Source: Escallonia rubra (Eukaryota > Streptophyta > Magnoliopsida > Escalloniales > Escalloniaceae). From it: a stretch of DNA of 64,000 bases. Where the stretch lies: positions 102,001 through 166,000 of the forward strand of contig JAVXUO010002755.1 of NCBI GenBank assembly GCA_033065855.1, read 5' to 3'. Below are positions 11,514-22,384 of the stretch, piece after piece; position 1 is the first letter of the stretch; each line of letters opens with the position of its first letter. The translations under genes and the position numbers were made by a program. The notes below the pieces were generated by a model, which did not search any database, had not been told where the DNA came from, and saw nothing but the letters and a program-made list of their open reading frames with translations.

Positions 11514-13272
11514 CACAAGAATAATGCAAGGTGATGCCTATAAATACTTGCTTGTATGGACATGGCAATGCATCCATCTAAACATGGCCAGCTTCACAAC
11601 CATCCTCATAGCCTTCATCTTCACCCTCCTCTATTTGCCATCCACAACTCTATGTGCTCCAAAGTTGCAAGAGCTCTCACTGCCATCACGGGGTCCGCAT
11701 ACCTTCGCATTTGACACTAAAGGTGGAGGTCCCTATACCGGTGTCTCCGATGGTAGGGTTCTCAAGTATCAGGGGCCCAAAGTTGGTTTGTTGATTATGC
11801 TTACACCTCTCCGAATAGGTAACACTTTACGCTAAATTGATACCTCATTTGGCATTTCAATCAGTCCCAATTTCATCATAACAATCAATCAATAATCATC
11901 TAGGCGGTCAGTTGGTTCTATTTTGTCAACAGGTTATTAATCTTTAACTGATCATGTAAAACAATATTATACATAAGGTGGCGCGTGGTAGCAAAACATA
12001 CATCATCCATGTACGCAGTACAACTACTTAATACGACCAACATGTTAAAACTTTTTCCCTGGCAAATTTTGTAGTTAAACTATGAGGTAGGTTATCTTTT
12101 CGACCTATTGTATTCTATCGCAAAACCTCTTTTCCTTGATGCCTAACCTCGGGAGTGAAAGTTCTTTTACTATATTTAGTCACAAGATACAAAGAGATAC
12201 AACTCCATATCTAAAGCAACGTTGTACTGAATATTTAATTGTAATATGTGATGGAATTAACGACACAGCCTCGGGACCAATATGCGGGAGGCCATTCGGT
12301 TTGGGATTTTACTATCGTACTGGTGAGCTCTACATAGCCGATCCTTTATTTGGTCTCCTCGTGGTGGGAAAAAAAGGGAGGGCTCGCAACGTAACTTGCC
12401 ACAAGTGTAGGAAGCATACCGTTTCGTTTCCTTGACGACCTTGAGGTTGATCAGCTAACTGGAATTGTTTACTTCATGGATGCAAGCGTCGTATACAGGC
12501 TGAGGTACTTGTACTTCAATTTTATTTTTCTTCAATTGATCACTGCGAGTAAACGCTTCAAGTAGAAAATAGTCGATGGTCCCAAACCATAGCTTAGGCA
12601 GCGCACCCGTCTAGAAAATGTACATCCTATACTAAATATCTCTGCCTTTACTATACTAACATCCGTTTGCTCCCTCATCTATGGTCCTTGGTTAATTTTT
12701 TCATTCAATATTTGCTCCCGAGATTGATTTGTGTGACTTTTCTTGCACCCAAATCGGTGAGCTAATTTCCAGTGGCGATGCAACAGGAAGGCTGTTAAAA
12801 TATGATCCAAGAACGAGAAAAGTCACGGTGTTGCTCACTGGGCTTTCAGGCAGTGGCAGAGCCACACTTGCACGAGGGGGGGCTAATGTACCCCCTCAGA
12901 TTTTGAAATAAATATATATATATATAGTTTATCTCCTTCTCTTCTTTCTCTTTTCGCGACTCTCTCTCCTTCCAATTTCCAACGAGTAGCAACGACACGA
13001 CCTCGGAGATCGGACCTCCTTACCGTCTCAGTCACGGCCACGGGGCCTCACTCCGGCGAAGCACAAACCGGCGATGACTCTCTCTCTAAGCCATGACGGA
13101 CAGTGACGTCTGCTGGATCTAGATCTACGTCGCTACGCGCCGACAGACGGCCTCACGTCCTCACGGTGACCTTTGGACCGGCCACTGGCAGAACCGGTCT
13201 GAGTTCTGAAGACCTCTTTCCACCGGTCACTCCACCAGTTCACCGGCGCTAACACCCTCCCATATCCAGCAG

Positions 13273-13397
13273 ATGTCCCTTTTGGCCCAGCGCTGCAACA
13301 CCATCAACCTTGCCCAAGGCTTTCTCGATTTCCCGACGCCTTCACACATTAAAGACGCCGCCATTGCCACCATCAATTCCGACTTCAATCAGTACAG
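13273..13397 (+). pseudogene. Captured class I/II aminotransferase first-exon fragment
   Basis: The frame reads 'MSLLAQRCNTINLAQGF', then 'DFPTPSHIKDAAIATI' and 'NSDFNQYR', ending at a canonical donor (CAG|GTCCCT). This is the N-terminal substrate-entry region of PLP-dependent class I aminotransferases of the kynurenine/methionine aminotransferase type (motif INL.QGFPDFP...NQY). The usual phenylalanine-proline pair after QGF is changed (QGFLDFP). No further exon (PLP lysine, arginine) follows. It lies wholly inside the hAT element, so the transposon probably acquired it from a host gene; the reverse, an hAT inserting into a relic, is ruled out by the target duplications in the SSL gene. Confidence 0.75.
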
Positions 13398-13918
13398 GTC
13401 CCTCCCCAGACACTTCCTCGTGTAGAATCTTTCTTCTTTTGTTTCTTTTGGTTTCCAAGATTGAGACATAGTTACTTTACTGGCTAATTATTAGTAAAAA
13501 GAACTTTTGGGTTAAATTATTTTCCCTGAAAGCTGAAAGAAGGAAGAAAGATGCATTGCAGTGAGGCGTTCCCATATTGCATTAGAACTTCCGATTCACC
13601 TTAATCTTGCCATGATGCCATCTCTACAACTCTACAAGATTTATTCGACTTTTTTTTCTTTTTGAAATGCTATAAAGATCAATGATGTTCGATGTTAGTA
13701 GATTTGTGGTCTGATCATATGATTCATATCAATGGATGAATAACAAAGATGTTCAGCATACAGTAACTCCTCATTATTCAATTTTGTAAAAGCAAAAGCA
13801 TTCTAGGTTAGTTATCTAGTTTGATATTCCAACATGGCTGCATGGGTGATTATTGATTATTAATTGTGATTATTGATTGTGATTATTGATTATTTGAGTT
13901 CCGAATTGTGATTATTGA

Positions 13919-14018
13919 TTATTGAGATTGTTGACGGAGGATGAGACCCAATTGGATTGAATGTGTGATTATTGAGATTGTTGACGGAGGATGAGACCCA
14001 ATTGGATTGAATGTGTGA
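13919..14018. repeat. Two exact 50-bp tandem copies
   Basis: The unit beginning TTATTGAGATTGTTGACG occurs at 13919-13968 and again at 13969-14018 without a visible difference, preceded by shorter GATTATTGATT repeats from 13848. It lies inside the hAT element. Confidence 0.85.
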
Positions 14019-14268
14019 TTTAGTTGAATGGTAGGTTGAAATTAAGTTAATTAGGTTAACGTGATAACGAAACATGACTGTGAAAGTAAAAGAATAAAAT
14101 TATTTGGATACTTTTTCGTATTTTTTGCGTATTATAAAAAAACGCACTTTTTTTTGTGCCATTTTACTTATAAAATAATTTATTAATTTGGATATATATT
14201 TAGCACCCCTAGGGTGAAATCCTAGTTCCGCCCCAGCTTTCAGGGCCTACTGGGTGGCAATCAGTAAA

Positions 14269-15737
14269 TAGAGGTGTCAAACGGGCCGGGCGGCCCGCGG
14301 CCCAGCCCGACCCGGCCCGAAAAAAGCCCGGCCCGGCACGGCCCGCAGGTGAACAGTGCAGGCCCGCAGGCATAGGGCCTTGGGCCTGGGCTTGGACCAG
14401 GCCTGGATTTCCAAAAAAATGGCCCGGGCCCGGCCCGGCCCGGTTTTGGCCCGAAACAGGCCCGGCCCGTTTTCGGCCCGGATTTGGCCCTATTTCGGCC
14501 CGGTTCCGGCCCGATTTTGGCCCAAAATCAGCCCTATTTTGGCCTGCCCCACCTTTTTCAAAAAAAAAACTTGCCCTCCCCTTTCCCTCCCATTTCCACT
14601 CCCAATTGCCGTGACGCAATGATTTAAACCATGAACCAAGCATACCCGACATGACTTGACTTGATGGTCTAATTTGCCAATAAAAGCAGTTCAAAGATCC
14701 CAGCAAGTTTAGCCTTATATAGCGTGTATTCTCTATCAAACTTGGTTTCAGTTGTTCCTATTTCCTGTTAACCCTGCCGACTGGAACAAATTTTCCCTTG
14801 GTTTAGGTGCAAATTAGTACTGAAAAAAAAAACTAATTAAAACTAGAAACCTGCCTTAGCCTCCGTTCACCATGCGCATCTTTATCCAGGTCTTCCAGTA
14901 AGCTGGTTGGAGGTTTGTCAAGCATCCAAAGTTCAACAAGAATCAAAACACAAGCCTTCGCTAATTTGTTTGCATATTGGTCTCTCGCAAATAGAAAATA
15001 AATTTCCTTTGTTGAATGCAATTTGTATCCAACAAGGAAAGATTGGCTTCAACTGTATGATTATTGTTATATCCGTCTACACTTATGCCAATTAAGCTGG
15101 TTGGAGGTTTGTCAAGCATCCAAAGTTCGACAAGAATCAAAACACAAGCCTTCGCTAATTTGTTTGCATATTGGTCTCTCGCAAATAGAAAATAAATTTC
15201 CTTTGTTGAATGCAATTTGTATCCAACAAGGAAAGATTGGCTTCAACTGTATGATTATTGTTATATCCGTCTACACTTATGCCAATTAAGTAACAACAAA
15301 TTATTTATGGACCTACATGTCACTAACAATAAACAAAATTTTCTTCTACTGCCGTAATTGGAGCAAAATGTTTCTTCTAGGTGTAATTAACGAAATGGTT
15401 TAAATTAGAATATTTGTTGTTACTTTACTTGCTTATACACATTATTAAATTAGAATTTGTGTACATAATAACAAGAAAATATCGCAATTAAAGTTTTTAT
15501 TTTGAATAACCGGAGAATTTAACCAAAAAAATTTTTTTTTTTCCGGGCCCGGCCCAAGCCCGGCCCTAGATATTGGGCCTAGGGCCAGGGCCTGGACTGG
15601 GCCTAGGTTTCCCTTCGGCAGGCCCGGCCCGGCCCGGCCCGGTTGGCAGCCCCACTGGCCCGGCCCCGGCCCGGCCCCACAACAGGCCCGATGGGCTTGG
15701 GCTGGGCCGGCCCAAGCCCGGCCCTTTGACATCTCTA
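14269..15737. mobile_element. hAT-type non-autonomous element with GGCCCGGCCC-rich ends
   Basis: Bounded by 8-bp target duplications TCAGTAAA (14261-14268 and 15738-15745). The terminal inverted repeat is TAGAGGTGTCAAAcGGGCC at the left and TAGAGATGTCAAAgGGCC (reversed right end), a typical plant hAT terminus. About 270 bp at the left and 190 bp at the right are packed with GGCCCGGCCC-type subterminal motifs, probable transposase-binding sites. No transposase is present. The middle holds a 195-bp tandem duplication. The insertion interrupts the SSL codons 'ISK|DGT', 25 bases from the other hAT. Confidence 0.85.
14900..15289. repeat. 195-bp tandem duplication
   Basis: The unit starting AAGCTGGTTGGAGG occurs at 14900-15094 and 15095-15289 with one visible difference (GTTCAACAAG versus GTTCGACAAG). 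It is inside the second hAT element. The near-identity points to a recent duplication. Confidence 0.85.
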
Positions 15738-16125
15738 TCAGTAAAGATGGAACTTATTTACTTGTTTCAGAGTTTGTCAGCCAAAGAATTCAAAAGTATT
15801 GGCTGAAAGGTCCAAGAATGAACGAGGCAGAAGTTCTACTGTCCCTTAAGGGTAATCCTAATAACATCAAGAGAACAACTCGTGGTGACTTTTGGGTGGC
15901 AATAACTATCTCTTCGCCAACTCGTGGTGGCTTTGGGGCAGAAAATTACTGGTTCCGGCACTATTTTAAAAACAATAACTTTCAGCCCAAGGTTCAACTC
16001 TACGCCAATTTCTGAAGCTCAAGAGTTTCAGGAGGCATTGTACTTGGGGTCCCTTGGTGTCGACTACGTGGGTGTGTACAAGACTAAAAAGAGTCCTCGA
16101 TTTGTAATCCTTCTGTTAGCAAGTG

Positions 16126-16484
16126 CGAGTTTTTCCTCTCAATAATTCATTTTTCACACTTAATTACTTCTTTACCCTATTTTGAACTTTATTTACTTAT
16201 CTATCCCATTTTTTAAAATCGTGATTCCAAATAGAGATTTCAAGCAGAGAAAACGTGGTTCCAAATCTCGTTTTCAATGCTAACAGAGAAATCTTGGTTT
16301 CTAACAGAGATTTCATAGTAAGGTTTGCTTGAAAACGTGGTTTGGAACCATGTTTTCTTCACTTGAAATCTCTGTTTGGAATCACGATTTCTAAAAGTGG
16401 GATAGATAGGTAAATAAGGTTCAAAATGGGATAAAGAAGTAATTAAGTGTTAAAAAATGGATTATTAAGGGCAAAAACTCTAGC
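16126..16484. mobile_element. Fold-back MITE-like element at the SSL 3' end
   Basis: A long imperfect inverted repeat: the left arm 'GAGTTTTTCCTCTCAATAAT...TAATTACTTCTTTACCCTAT' is mirrored by the right arm 'GGGATAAAGAAGTAATTAAG...TTATTAAGGGCAAAAACTC'. Each arm is roughly 150 bp around a short centre near 16300. It has no coding capacity. Exact ends and target duplication were not resolved. The left arm overlaps the last codons of the SSL pseudogene. Confidence 0.65.
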
Positions 16485-16638
16485 AAGTGTTGTTAAATAA
16501 ACGTAGCTTATTCACTTTGGAATAAAAAATATAACCAAACTTTCAATGCTCGGACAAATATTTCCCAATTACTTTGAGTTCGTACTCATCTACTAAGATA
16601 AATTTTGTCTCTGAGTACGGTAAGCATATTTAATTAAA

Positions 16639-17798
16639 GAGTAAAGTGCACCAATGGCCACTGAACTATGACCCCCTTTTCACTAAAGTCACTCAATTTT
16701 TTTTTGTGCCATTTTGGCCACTGGACTCTCAAATCTGTCCAATTTGACCATTTCGTCAGCCGGCGTTAGGAAGAGTCCCGTTAAGTGGTCATGTGCGAGG
16801 CACATGACCCTTAACTCAGGGGTAAAATCGTCTCACTAACCTAATTTTTTATTTCTTTTTTGACCTAATTTAACTAAATTGTAGTATCTTTTTGTCACTA
16901 AAATAAGCATTAAAGTTAGTTTTAAACCTTTTAGTGACAAAAAAAAGAATTTTATTTCTGTTTTTGTGTCTTTTCCTTGCCGCCACTATTTGGAGCTCAA
17001 TCACTGCATAACACCACCACCCGCCACCATAATACAACACCACTAGCCTCTCAATCACCACAAATACACCACCACCAGCCACCAAGCCCCACCGCAAACA
17101 CCACAAATCCACCAAAGTACAACACCACCATCCGTTCAACACCATAAATACACCACCATCCGTTCAACACCATCACCCCATCAAAACCACCCAAGCCCTG
17201 CCGCAAACACAACCCAAAATCTGCCACCACAGTACAACACCATCCGTTCACCACCATCCACTCAACACCATAAATACACCACCACCATCAGCCACAACCA
17301 TCACCCAATTAGAACCACCCAAGCCCGGCTGTAAACACCACCCAAACTCCGCTGCCACAGCACAACGCCACAAGCCCACGACGACGACGACCCATCCCCG
17401 CGATGACGATGACGACGACCAGATCTTGGAGCTCTGCCAAGCCCGCGACGACGACAACGATGACCAGATCTTGGAGCTCTGCCAAGCCCGCGACTACGAT
17501 CGCCAACATGCCTGCGCTGACCTCCAAGATGCCTAGATCTGCTGTGATGAAATGAAGAAATAAGGAAAAGAGAGAGAGAAAAAGAGAGAGATTGAAACTG
17601 AAGTGACGGTTTTGCCCCTATTGTGATGCCCCATGTGCGCATCATGTGACCGCTTAATGGAGAAAATTTAACTGCGGCTGACAGAATGGTCAAATTGGAC
17701 AGATTTGAAAGTCCAGTGACCAAAATAGAAAAAAAAAAAGTTGAGTGACTTTACTGAAAAATGGGTCATAGTTCGATGGCCATTGGTGCATTTTACTC
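16639..17798. mobile_element. Mutator-like element (MULE) 1, non-autonomous
   Basis: Exact 9-bp target duplications TTAATTAAA flank it (16630-16638 and 17799-17807). Long terminal inverted repeats of about 130 bp start GAGTAAAGTGCACCAATGG at the left and mirror at the right (CCATTGGTGCATTTTACTC). Nine-base duplications and long TIRs are the Mutator signature. The inside (17000-17540) is CCACC-rich, with irregular short repeats such as CCACCATCCGTTCA and a duplicated CAGATCTTGGAGCTCTGCC block (17420 and 17465). Minus-strand frames there are low-complexity and not a recognisable protein. No transposase is present. Confidence 0.85.
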
Positions 17799-17807
17799 TT
17801 AATTAAA

Positions 17808-18485
17808 AACTCTTTTTGATGATATAGTAAATGCACTCTATTGTACTATTATTGACTCCAAAAGCTTAAGTTGTAAAGAGAAAACGTCTATCAATCTACA
17901 CGATTATTAATGGACTAACAAATGCTAGATACAAACTTTGAACAAAATGCAACGAGGTTGTCATCGCTTATGGAGCAAAGAACGTCACAATATTTGGAGT
18001 AGAAAAGGTGTGCTTATGAGCGTCATAGGCCACATGCAAAACAAAGAAAGGCAAAGAGAAAACATTTCTACTACTAGTATAACATATATGAAGGCCGACA
18101 AGTAATTCCAACAATTCAAAGTCTAATATCTTAAAGACGAAGGCTCTGTTTATTTTTTCAGTTTTGTAAACTGGAGAAAATAAACGCGTTCGACACACAA
18201 TTTTTGTCTTTTTATCCTTCAATTTTGAAAATCACTTTTTAAAACATGGCTATTTTTTAAAACTCCAAAAATAAGTTTTCGGTTTTCGGTTTTCAGTTTT
18301 TGTTTTTATTTTGAGATCACCACCACCCTCCTACCGCTGGCGGCCGACAGCCATTGCCTGCCACCGTCGGTGACTGCTGGCGACCGGCAGCCACTGCAAA
18401 CCACCACCAAAGAAAAAACTCAAAATAAAAACCGGGTAATCAAACACCCATTTGTTTTTGTAAAAAAGAAAAAGTTAAACTGATT
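17808..18485. other. No gene recognised
   Basis: AT-rich sequence between two MULEs. It includes a CCACCGCC-type GC-rich patch at 18320-18410, flanked by mirrored TTTTTATTTTGA / TCAAAATAAAAA blocks, which may be a small fold-back remnant. Confidence 0.4.
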
Positions 18486-18879
18486 TTTATTTTTGGGAAA
18501 ATTACACTTATATCCCTGAGGTTTGGGGGTAATTACACGTGAGGACACAAAATTTCAAAATGCAAGACTTATGTCCATTGACAAACAGAATACAAAAATA
18601 CTTAACGGTTTTGACAAAAAGACATGATTGCCCCTGACTTTAAAATAAATTACCCACTAAATTTACTGTTTATTCTTCCTCTCCCCACACCCAGCACCCC
18701 ACCCCCCCGCGCCCCCACCCCCCACGCCCCCATCCCCCCAACCCTATTTCTGTCACTTCTGCATGAATGGGGTCAAGGATAGCCCCCAATCGCCGCACCC
18801 TTGCTGTGGGGGAGGAGAGAAGGGATGGAGGGGGAAGAGCGACGGCGACGTCGCCGGTGGTGGATCTGCCGGAGGAGAA

Positions 18880-19110
18880 GGGGGCTGCCGGGGTGAGGGA
18901 AGGGGCTGTCGGCGGGGAGGGAAGAGCCTGTCGGGGTGAGGGAAAGGGGCTGTCGGGGTGAGGGAAGGGGCTGTCGGCGGGGAGGGAAGGGGCTGCCGGC
19001 GGGGAGGGAAGGGGCTGCCGGGGTGAGGGAAAGGGCTACAGGCGGGGAAGGGGACTACCGGCGGGGAGGGAAGGGGTTGCCGGCGGGGAGGGAAGGGGCT
19101 GCCGGGGGTG
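18880..19110 (+). repeat. G-rich tandem array
   Basis: Irregular repeats of the unit GGGCTGCCGGCGGGGAGGGAA, with a variant carrying GGGGTGAGGGAA, about ten copies. The plus strand has runs of 3-5 G at short spacing and could form G-quadruplexes. The open frames across it (18767-18961, 18936-19148) are products of the repeat and not a convincing gene. Confidence 0.7.
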
Positions 19111-19124
19111 AGGGATTGGACCTA

Positions 19125-19345
19125 ATTTGCAAATTAGGATTTTCTTAGAACCCTAATTTGGAAATTAGGGTTTTCGGAAAACCCTAATTTGCAAATCAAA
19201 TTAGGGTTTCAGGAAAATCCTAATTTGCAAATTAGGGTTTCAGGAAAATCCTAATTTGCAAATTAGGGTTTCAGGAAAACCCTAATTTGCAAATTACGGT
19301 TTCAATAATATCCTAATTTGCAAATTAAGGTTTCAATAAAATCCT
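19125..19345. repeat. Palindromic telo-box array, about 31-bp period
   Basis: Around seven units carry the palindrome CCTAATTTGCAAATTAGG, joined by GTTTCAGGAAAA spacers. In most units the flanks extend it so that AAACCCTAA or TTAGGGTTT, the plant telo-box, appears on both strands. It lies inside MULE 2 directly after the G-rich array. Confidence 0.75.
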
Positions 19346-19619
19346 AATTGTGACTTTAAATTAAGGCTTGAAATTTTAATTTAAATTTTTTAAAAATATT
19401 CAGTATATACAGTACAAGGGGTAGTATCGTCATTTTAAAAATACATATTGATGACATCATACAAAAAGTACAATTTTTGGACGGAACCCTAACGGATGGA
19501 CACGGCTGATACATTTTAAAAGTGTTTGGTCACGGAATGTTACATTTTGAAACTCGTTGTCCTTGACTGTAATTATACCCAAACCTCAGGGATATAAGTG
19601 TAATTTGCCCTTGATTTTT

Positions 19620-20704
19620 TTAGAAAAAGAAAATCAAAACTGGAAGTGTTACTAAACGCTACCGAAATGTGCCACATTTGAAGACCCAAACGCTATGCTC
19701 ATTGACAAAGTTTTTATCTTAGGATGGACCGAGGGTTGGTATTTCACTAATGCTTATAGATATCTCAAATACGAAGTAATTAAAGACATGAACGGCGAAA
19801 CATTAATAATCTGAGAGGCCCACGATAAAGTTTTAGGAGGACCTTTCACAATTAACTTGTAGTGTTATGGTTGCATTCATTGCATCGATTTTGATGGCTT
19901 ATAACCATTTTCTTGTACTTTTTAATCCGATTCAATAGTACATGATCAACGATGTATAATATCATATTTTTTAAGTAAAACGAATAACTACAAAGAAACG
20001 CGACCTGTCACAATGTGCCATCCTTCATGTAACCACTTGGAATGTTGAGGCAACATGTGGCGCTTGCTCATCTCACATGGAAAGGATTAAAAACATTGAG
20101 GTGTTCACATACACCAATGACCTGAGGATTGCTAGTTTAAGCTTTTAGGATAAGTTAGACAACAAGACGAGCATCAATTCGTCGGCTAATTAAGTCTCCA
20201 TTGCTCCATAACAGTTGGTACCAAACCCACAATTGCATGCCACCAAGTGGCTGTTGTGTGGTGTTACAATGCGCCACTGTGATGTAACCACATGATGGTT
20301 CCACGGAGCAGTCTCAATGGGTGCCGACTGATCTTGGAAGTTGAGATAGCTTTTGATCTTAGAAGGTGCGCATAGCTAAACAAAAACACCACATGGTCTC
20401 TCTCTCTCCTCCCCCCTCCTGAACCCACATAGCGTTTCTACTGCCACCGCCGGTATACTCCTGCGCGTGGTGGTGTGGTAGAGTAATGTTTTCCATTGTG
20501 TCGTTAATTTCAGTGTTGTTTATAATTTAGTCGTTATTCTCCTGATGCCTGTAGTTGCCGAGTCTAGATCTACGGCCTTGGGATGGGCTTGTGCATGGAA
20601 CATCGGCTGCGATACCTGATCTCCAGTGGCAGAGCGTTGGCTGTGTGGTTAAGATGGGTTTGTTGGGTTGTTGGTGGTGGTCAGAATTATGCCGATCTTC
20701 GGTT
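19620..20704. other. No gene recognised
   Basis: Intergenic sequence without recognisable coding similarity. Short stretches such as 'atgtggcgcttgctcatctcacatgg' and the CT-rich 20400-20470 suggest old repeat DNA, but I cannot assign a family. Confidence 0.35.
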
Positions 20705-20712
20705 GGTTTGGG

Positions 20713-21440
20713 CAGGGGCGAATCCAGGATTCTGTATCGAGGGGGGCCAAAAATTGCATATAAAATTTTTAATTACTAGTGTTATAAAATTAATGTAATA
20801 TGACTACGACCACGTTTGGTGCAGGAAACGACATCAAATAAACTTGAATCATTTTTAGTCTTCAAATGCATGAGATATGCAAAAAGAATAATATGTCTGT
20901 GTATTAGTTCCGACGTCACATCTATATTGAAGTTATATACTTGTGTGCATTTATATTTGCACAATAGTTTAAAATATAGTTTGATTAAATGCTACTTACA
21001 CGTAGCATTTGTGAGTATATCAGTTGTACATATATGAAAAATATATATTTAAAATTGAGTAGCGACAAAAAATATTAGTCAAACTTTGAATTTATCTACA
21101 AAAAAAAAAAAAAAAGAATAACCAAAATTTTCTTGTGAATTGGAATTACAACAACAAAATATAAGGAATTAGATATTCACTCCAAACTTAAACTCTCTCA
21201 AACTCCAAATGGTTTTTAGTGGCACTTGTTAATAACACGATTTGAATATTTAAAAACAAGAATAAGTTGAAAATGTTCAAATGTTAAAATATATATTAGG
21301 GATTTTTAACTTTTTAATTTTAATGCTTTAACCAAATGTCATTTTGGTAATATTAAAATCTTTTAGCGACATATATTAAGAGGGGTAGGGGGAGGGGGGT
21401 GGCCTTGGTCCCCCCCGGCCCTACATTGGTTCCGCCCCTG
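20713..21440. mobile_element. hAT-type non-autonomous element, 728 bp
   Basis: Perfect 8-bp target duplications GGTTTGGG (20705-20712 and 21441-21448) flank it. The ends are inverted: CAGGGGCGAATCCAGGAT at the left and, reversed, CAGGGGCGGAACCAATGT at the right. Its interior is AT-rich without coding capacity. It is related at the ends to the hAT at 12851-14236. Confidence 0.88.
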
Positions 21441-21448
21441 GGTTTGGG

Positions 21449-22384
21449 GGCCGTGGTGGCGTCGCCGGGTTGGAGAAGAAGGGTGAGTTTGTATGAAGGG
21501 TTTTATCTGCTAAGGTTGTCTTCCCCCTTCCCCCTAGGGGATCCCCCTTTCAGTCTGCGGTGGTGGACGGTGTTTTCAGGCTTCGAATGGTGGGGCTGCT
21601 GGCTGGGTACATGGTGGCGCGTTGGTGTGGTGGAGACTTAGGATGTGTGTTGCAGGTGGTGGTAGTTTCAAGGGAGAAGATCGCAAGGGTTGAAAGTGTG
21701 TTGGTTTGACAGTGGTTCCATATGGCTGTGGTAGTTTGTTGGTGGTGGGCAGTCTAGCCATGCAGCCGGAGGCTGACGGTGGACAGCTACAAGTGGGCAT
21801 TGCTGTGCATGCTAGCGGTGGGCGATGAACGGTGGTGGCCTCGGGATTCGGGTCTCGGTGTGGTTGCAGATCAGGTTTTCAAGGGGATAATGTTGGCTTG
21901 GTTTACCTTATCCTATAGTCTTTGATTTCTATTTTTGTGTGTGTGTGTGTGTGTTTTCTTTTTCGTTTCTTTTTTTGGTTTGTTATCTTACTTAGTGCCT
22001 ATTTCCATAAAAATTAAAAAAACATGATAACAAATAAAAAATAAAAATAGTCTTATTTGTTTAGGTTTTATGTACTTTTATTTGTTTTTTCGTCTGTTGT
22101 TGTTGCTGTCGTCGACTTTTATTGTACTGTAATTCTTATCGGATGTAATTGTCATCCGAGTGCTATCTTCAATATTAATGGTAGCGTTCTTACATATTTT
22201 CAAAAAAAATTTGAGATTTTGCCGTCACATATAACAAGGACAGTAACTGAAAATTAATGCACTTGAGATTTTGCCTTCACTGTAAATAAATGTCGCATGT
22301 ACTAAATCTGGGAATGCTTGATATGACCTACAAATTTCTCACAAAATAATTAAGTGGGACTTCTCAAAAGATGATTTTAAGTTC
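21449..22384. other. G/T-rich repeat-like DNA, possible LINE 3' end
   Basis: The segments 20540-20704 and 21449-21880 were contiguous before the hAT insertion and are G/T-rich without a coherent protein. The part at 22060-22215 (T-rich, then ATATTTTCAAAAAAAA) has the look of a plant L1 LINE 3' end with an A tail, but no reverse transcriptase is present. A (GT) run occurs at 21935-21953. Confidence 0.25.

Larger units (their letters stand above)
12851..14236. mobile_element. hAT-type element in the SSL pseudogene, carrying an aminotransferase exon
   Basis: The insertion is bounded by 8-bp target duplications CTTTCAGG (12843-12850 and 14237-14244), the length hAT transposases make. Its ends are related inverted sequences: CAGTGGCAGAGCCACAC at the left and, reversed, CTGGGGCGGAACTAGGA at the right. 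No transposase is visible, so it is non-autonomous. It contains a pyrimidine-rich, UTR-like stretch (12930-13260), an aminotransferase exon (13273-13397) and a 50-bp duplication (13919-14018). Confidence 0.75.
11584..16145 (+). pseudogene. Strictosidine-synthase-like (SSL) pseudogene
   Basis: Three exon-like blocks read through the six-bladed beta-propeller family. Block 1 (11584-11818) has a signal peptide ('MASFTTILIAFIFTLLYLPS') and 'GPYTGVSDGRVLKYQGP'. Block 2 (about 12230-12504) has 'CDGIND', 'GPICGRPFGL', 'ADPLFGLLVVG' and 'DLEVDQLTGIVYFMDAS'. Block 3 (12745-16145) has 'GDATGRLLKYDPRTRKVTVL', 'LLVSEFVSQRIQKYWLKGP', 'GDFWVAI' and 'EAQEFQEALYLGSL'. Frame changes are needed near 11785, 12375-12420, 14253 and between 15900 and 15990. 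Two hAT elements (12851-14236, 14269-15737) sit in block 3. The family includes the alkaloid-forming Pictet-Spenglerase, but most plant members are SSL proteins of other or unknown role, and this copy cannot make an enzyme. Confidence 0.88.
18495..19610. mobile_element. Mutator-like element (MULE) 2 with G-rich and telo-box arrays
   Basis: The ends are inverted repeats of roughly 60-100 bp (GGGAAAATTACACTTATATC at the left; reversed right end GGGCAAATTACACTTATATC). The flanks TTTATTTTT (18486-18494) and TTGATTTTT (19611-19619) match at eight of nine positions, consistent with an aged 9-bp MULE duplication. No transposase is visible. Inside are a G-rich tandem array and a palindromic telo-box array, listed separately. 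Confidence 0.75.

Noticed and set aside
14209..14739. 176-codon minus-strand open frame rich in Gly, Pro, Arg
   Set aside because: It runs through the GGCCCGGCCC subterminal repeats of a hAT element, which lack stops in several frames.
18767..19148. Two overlapping Gly/Arg/Glu-rich open frames
   Set aside because: They translate the G-rich tandem array in MULE 2; content follows the repeat and no known domain is present.
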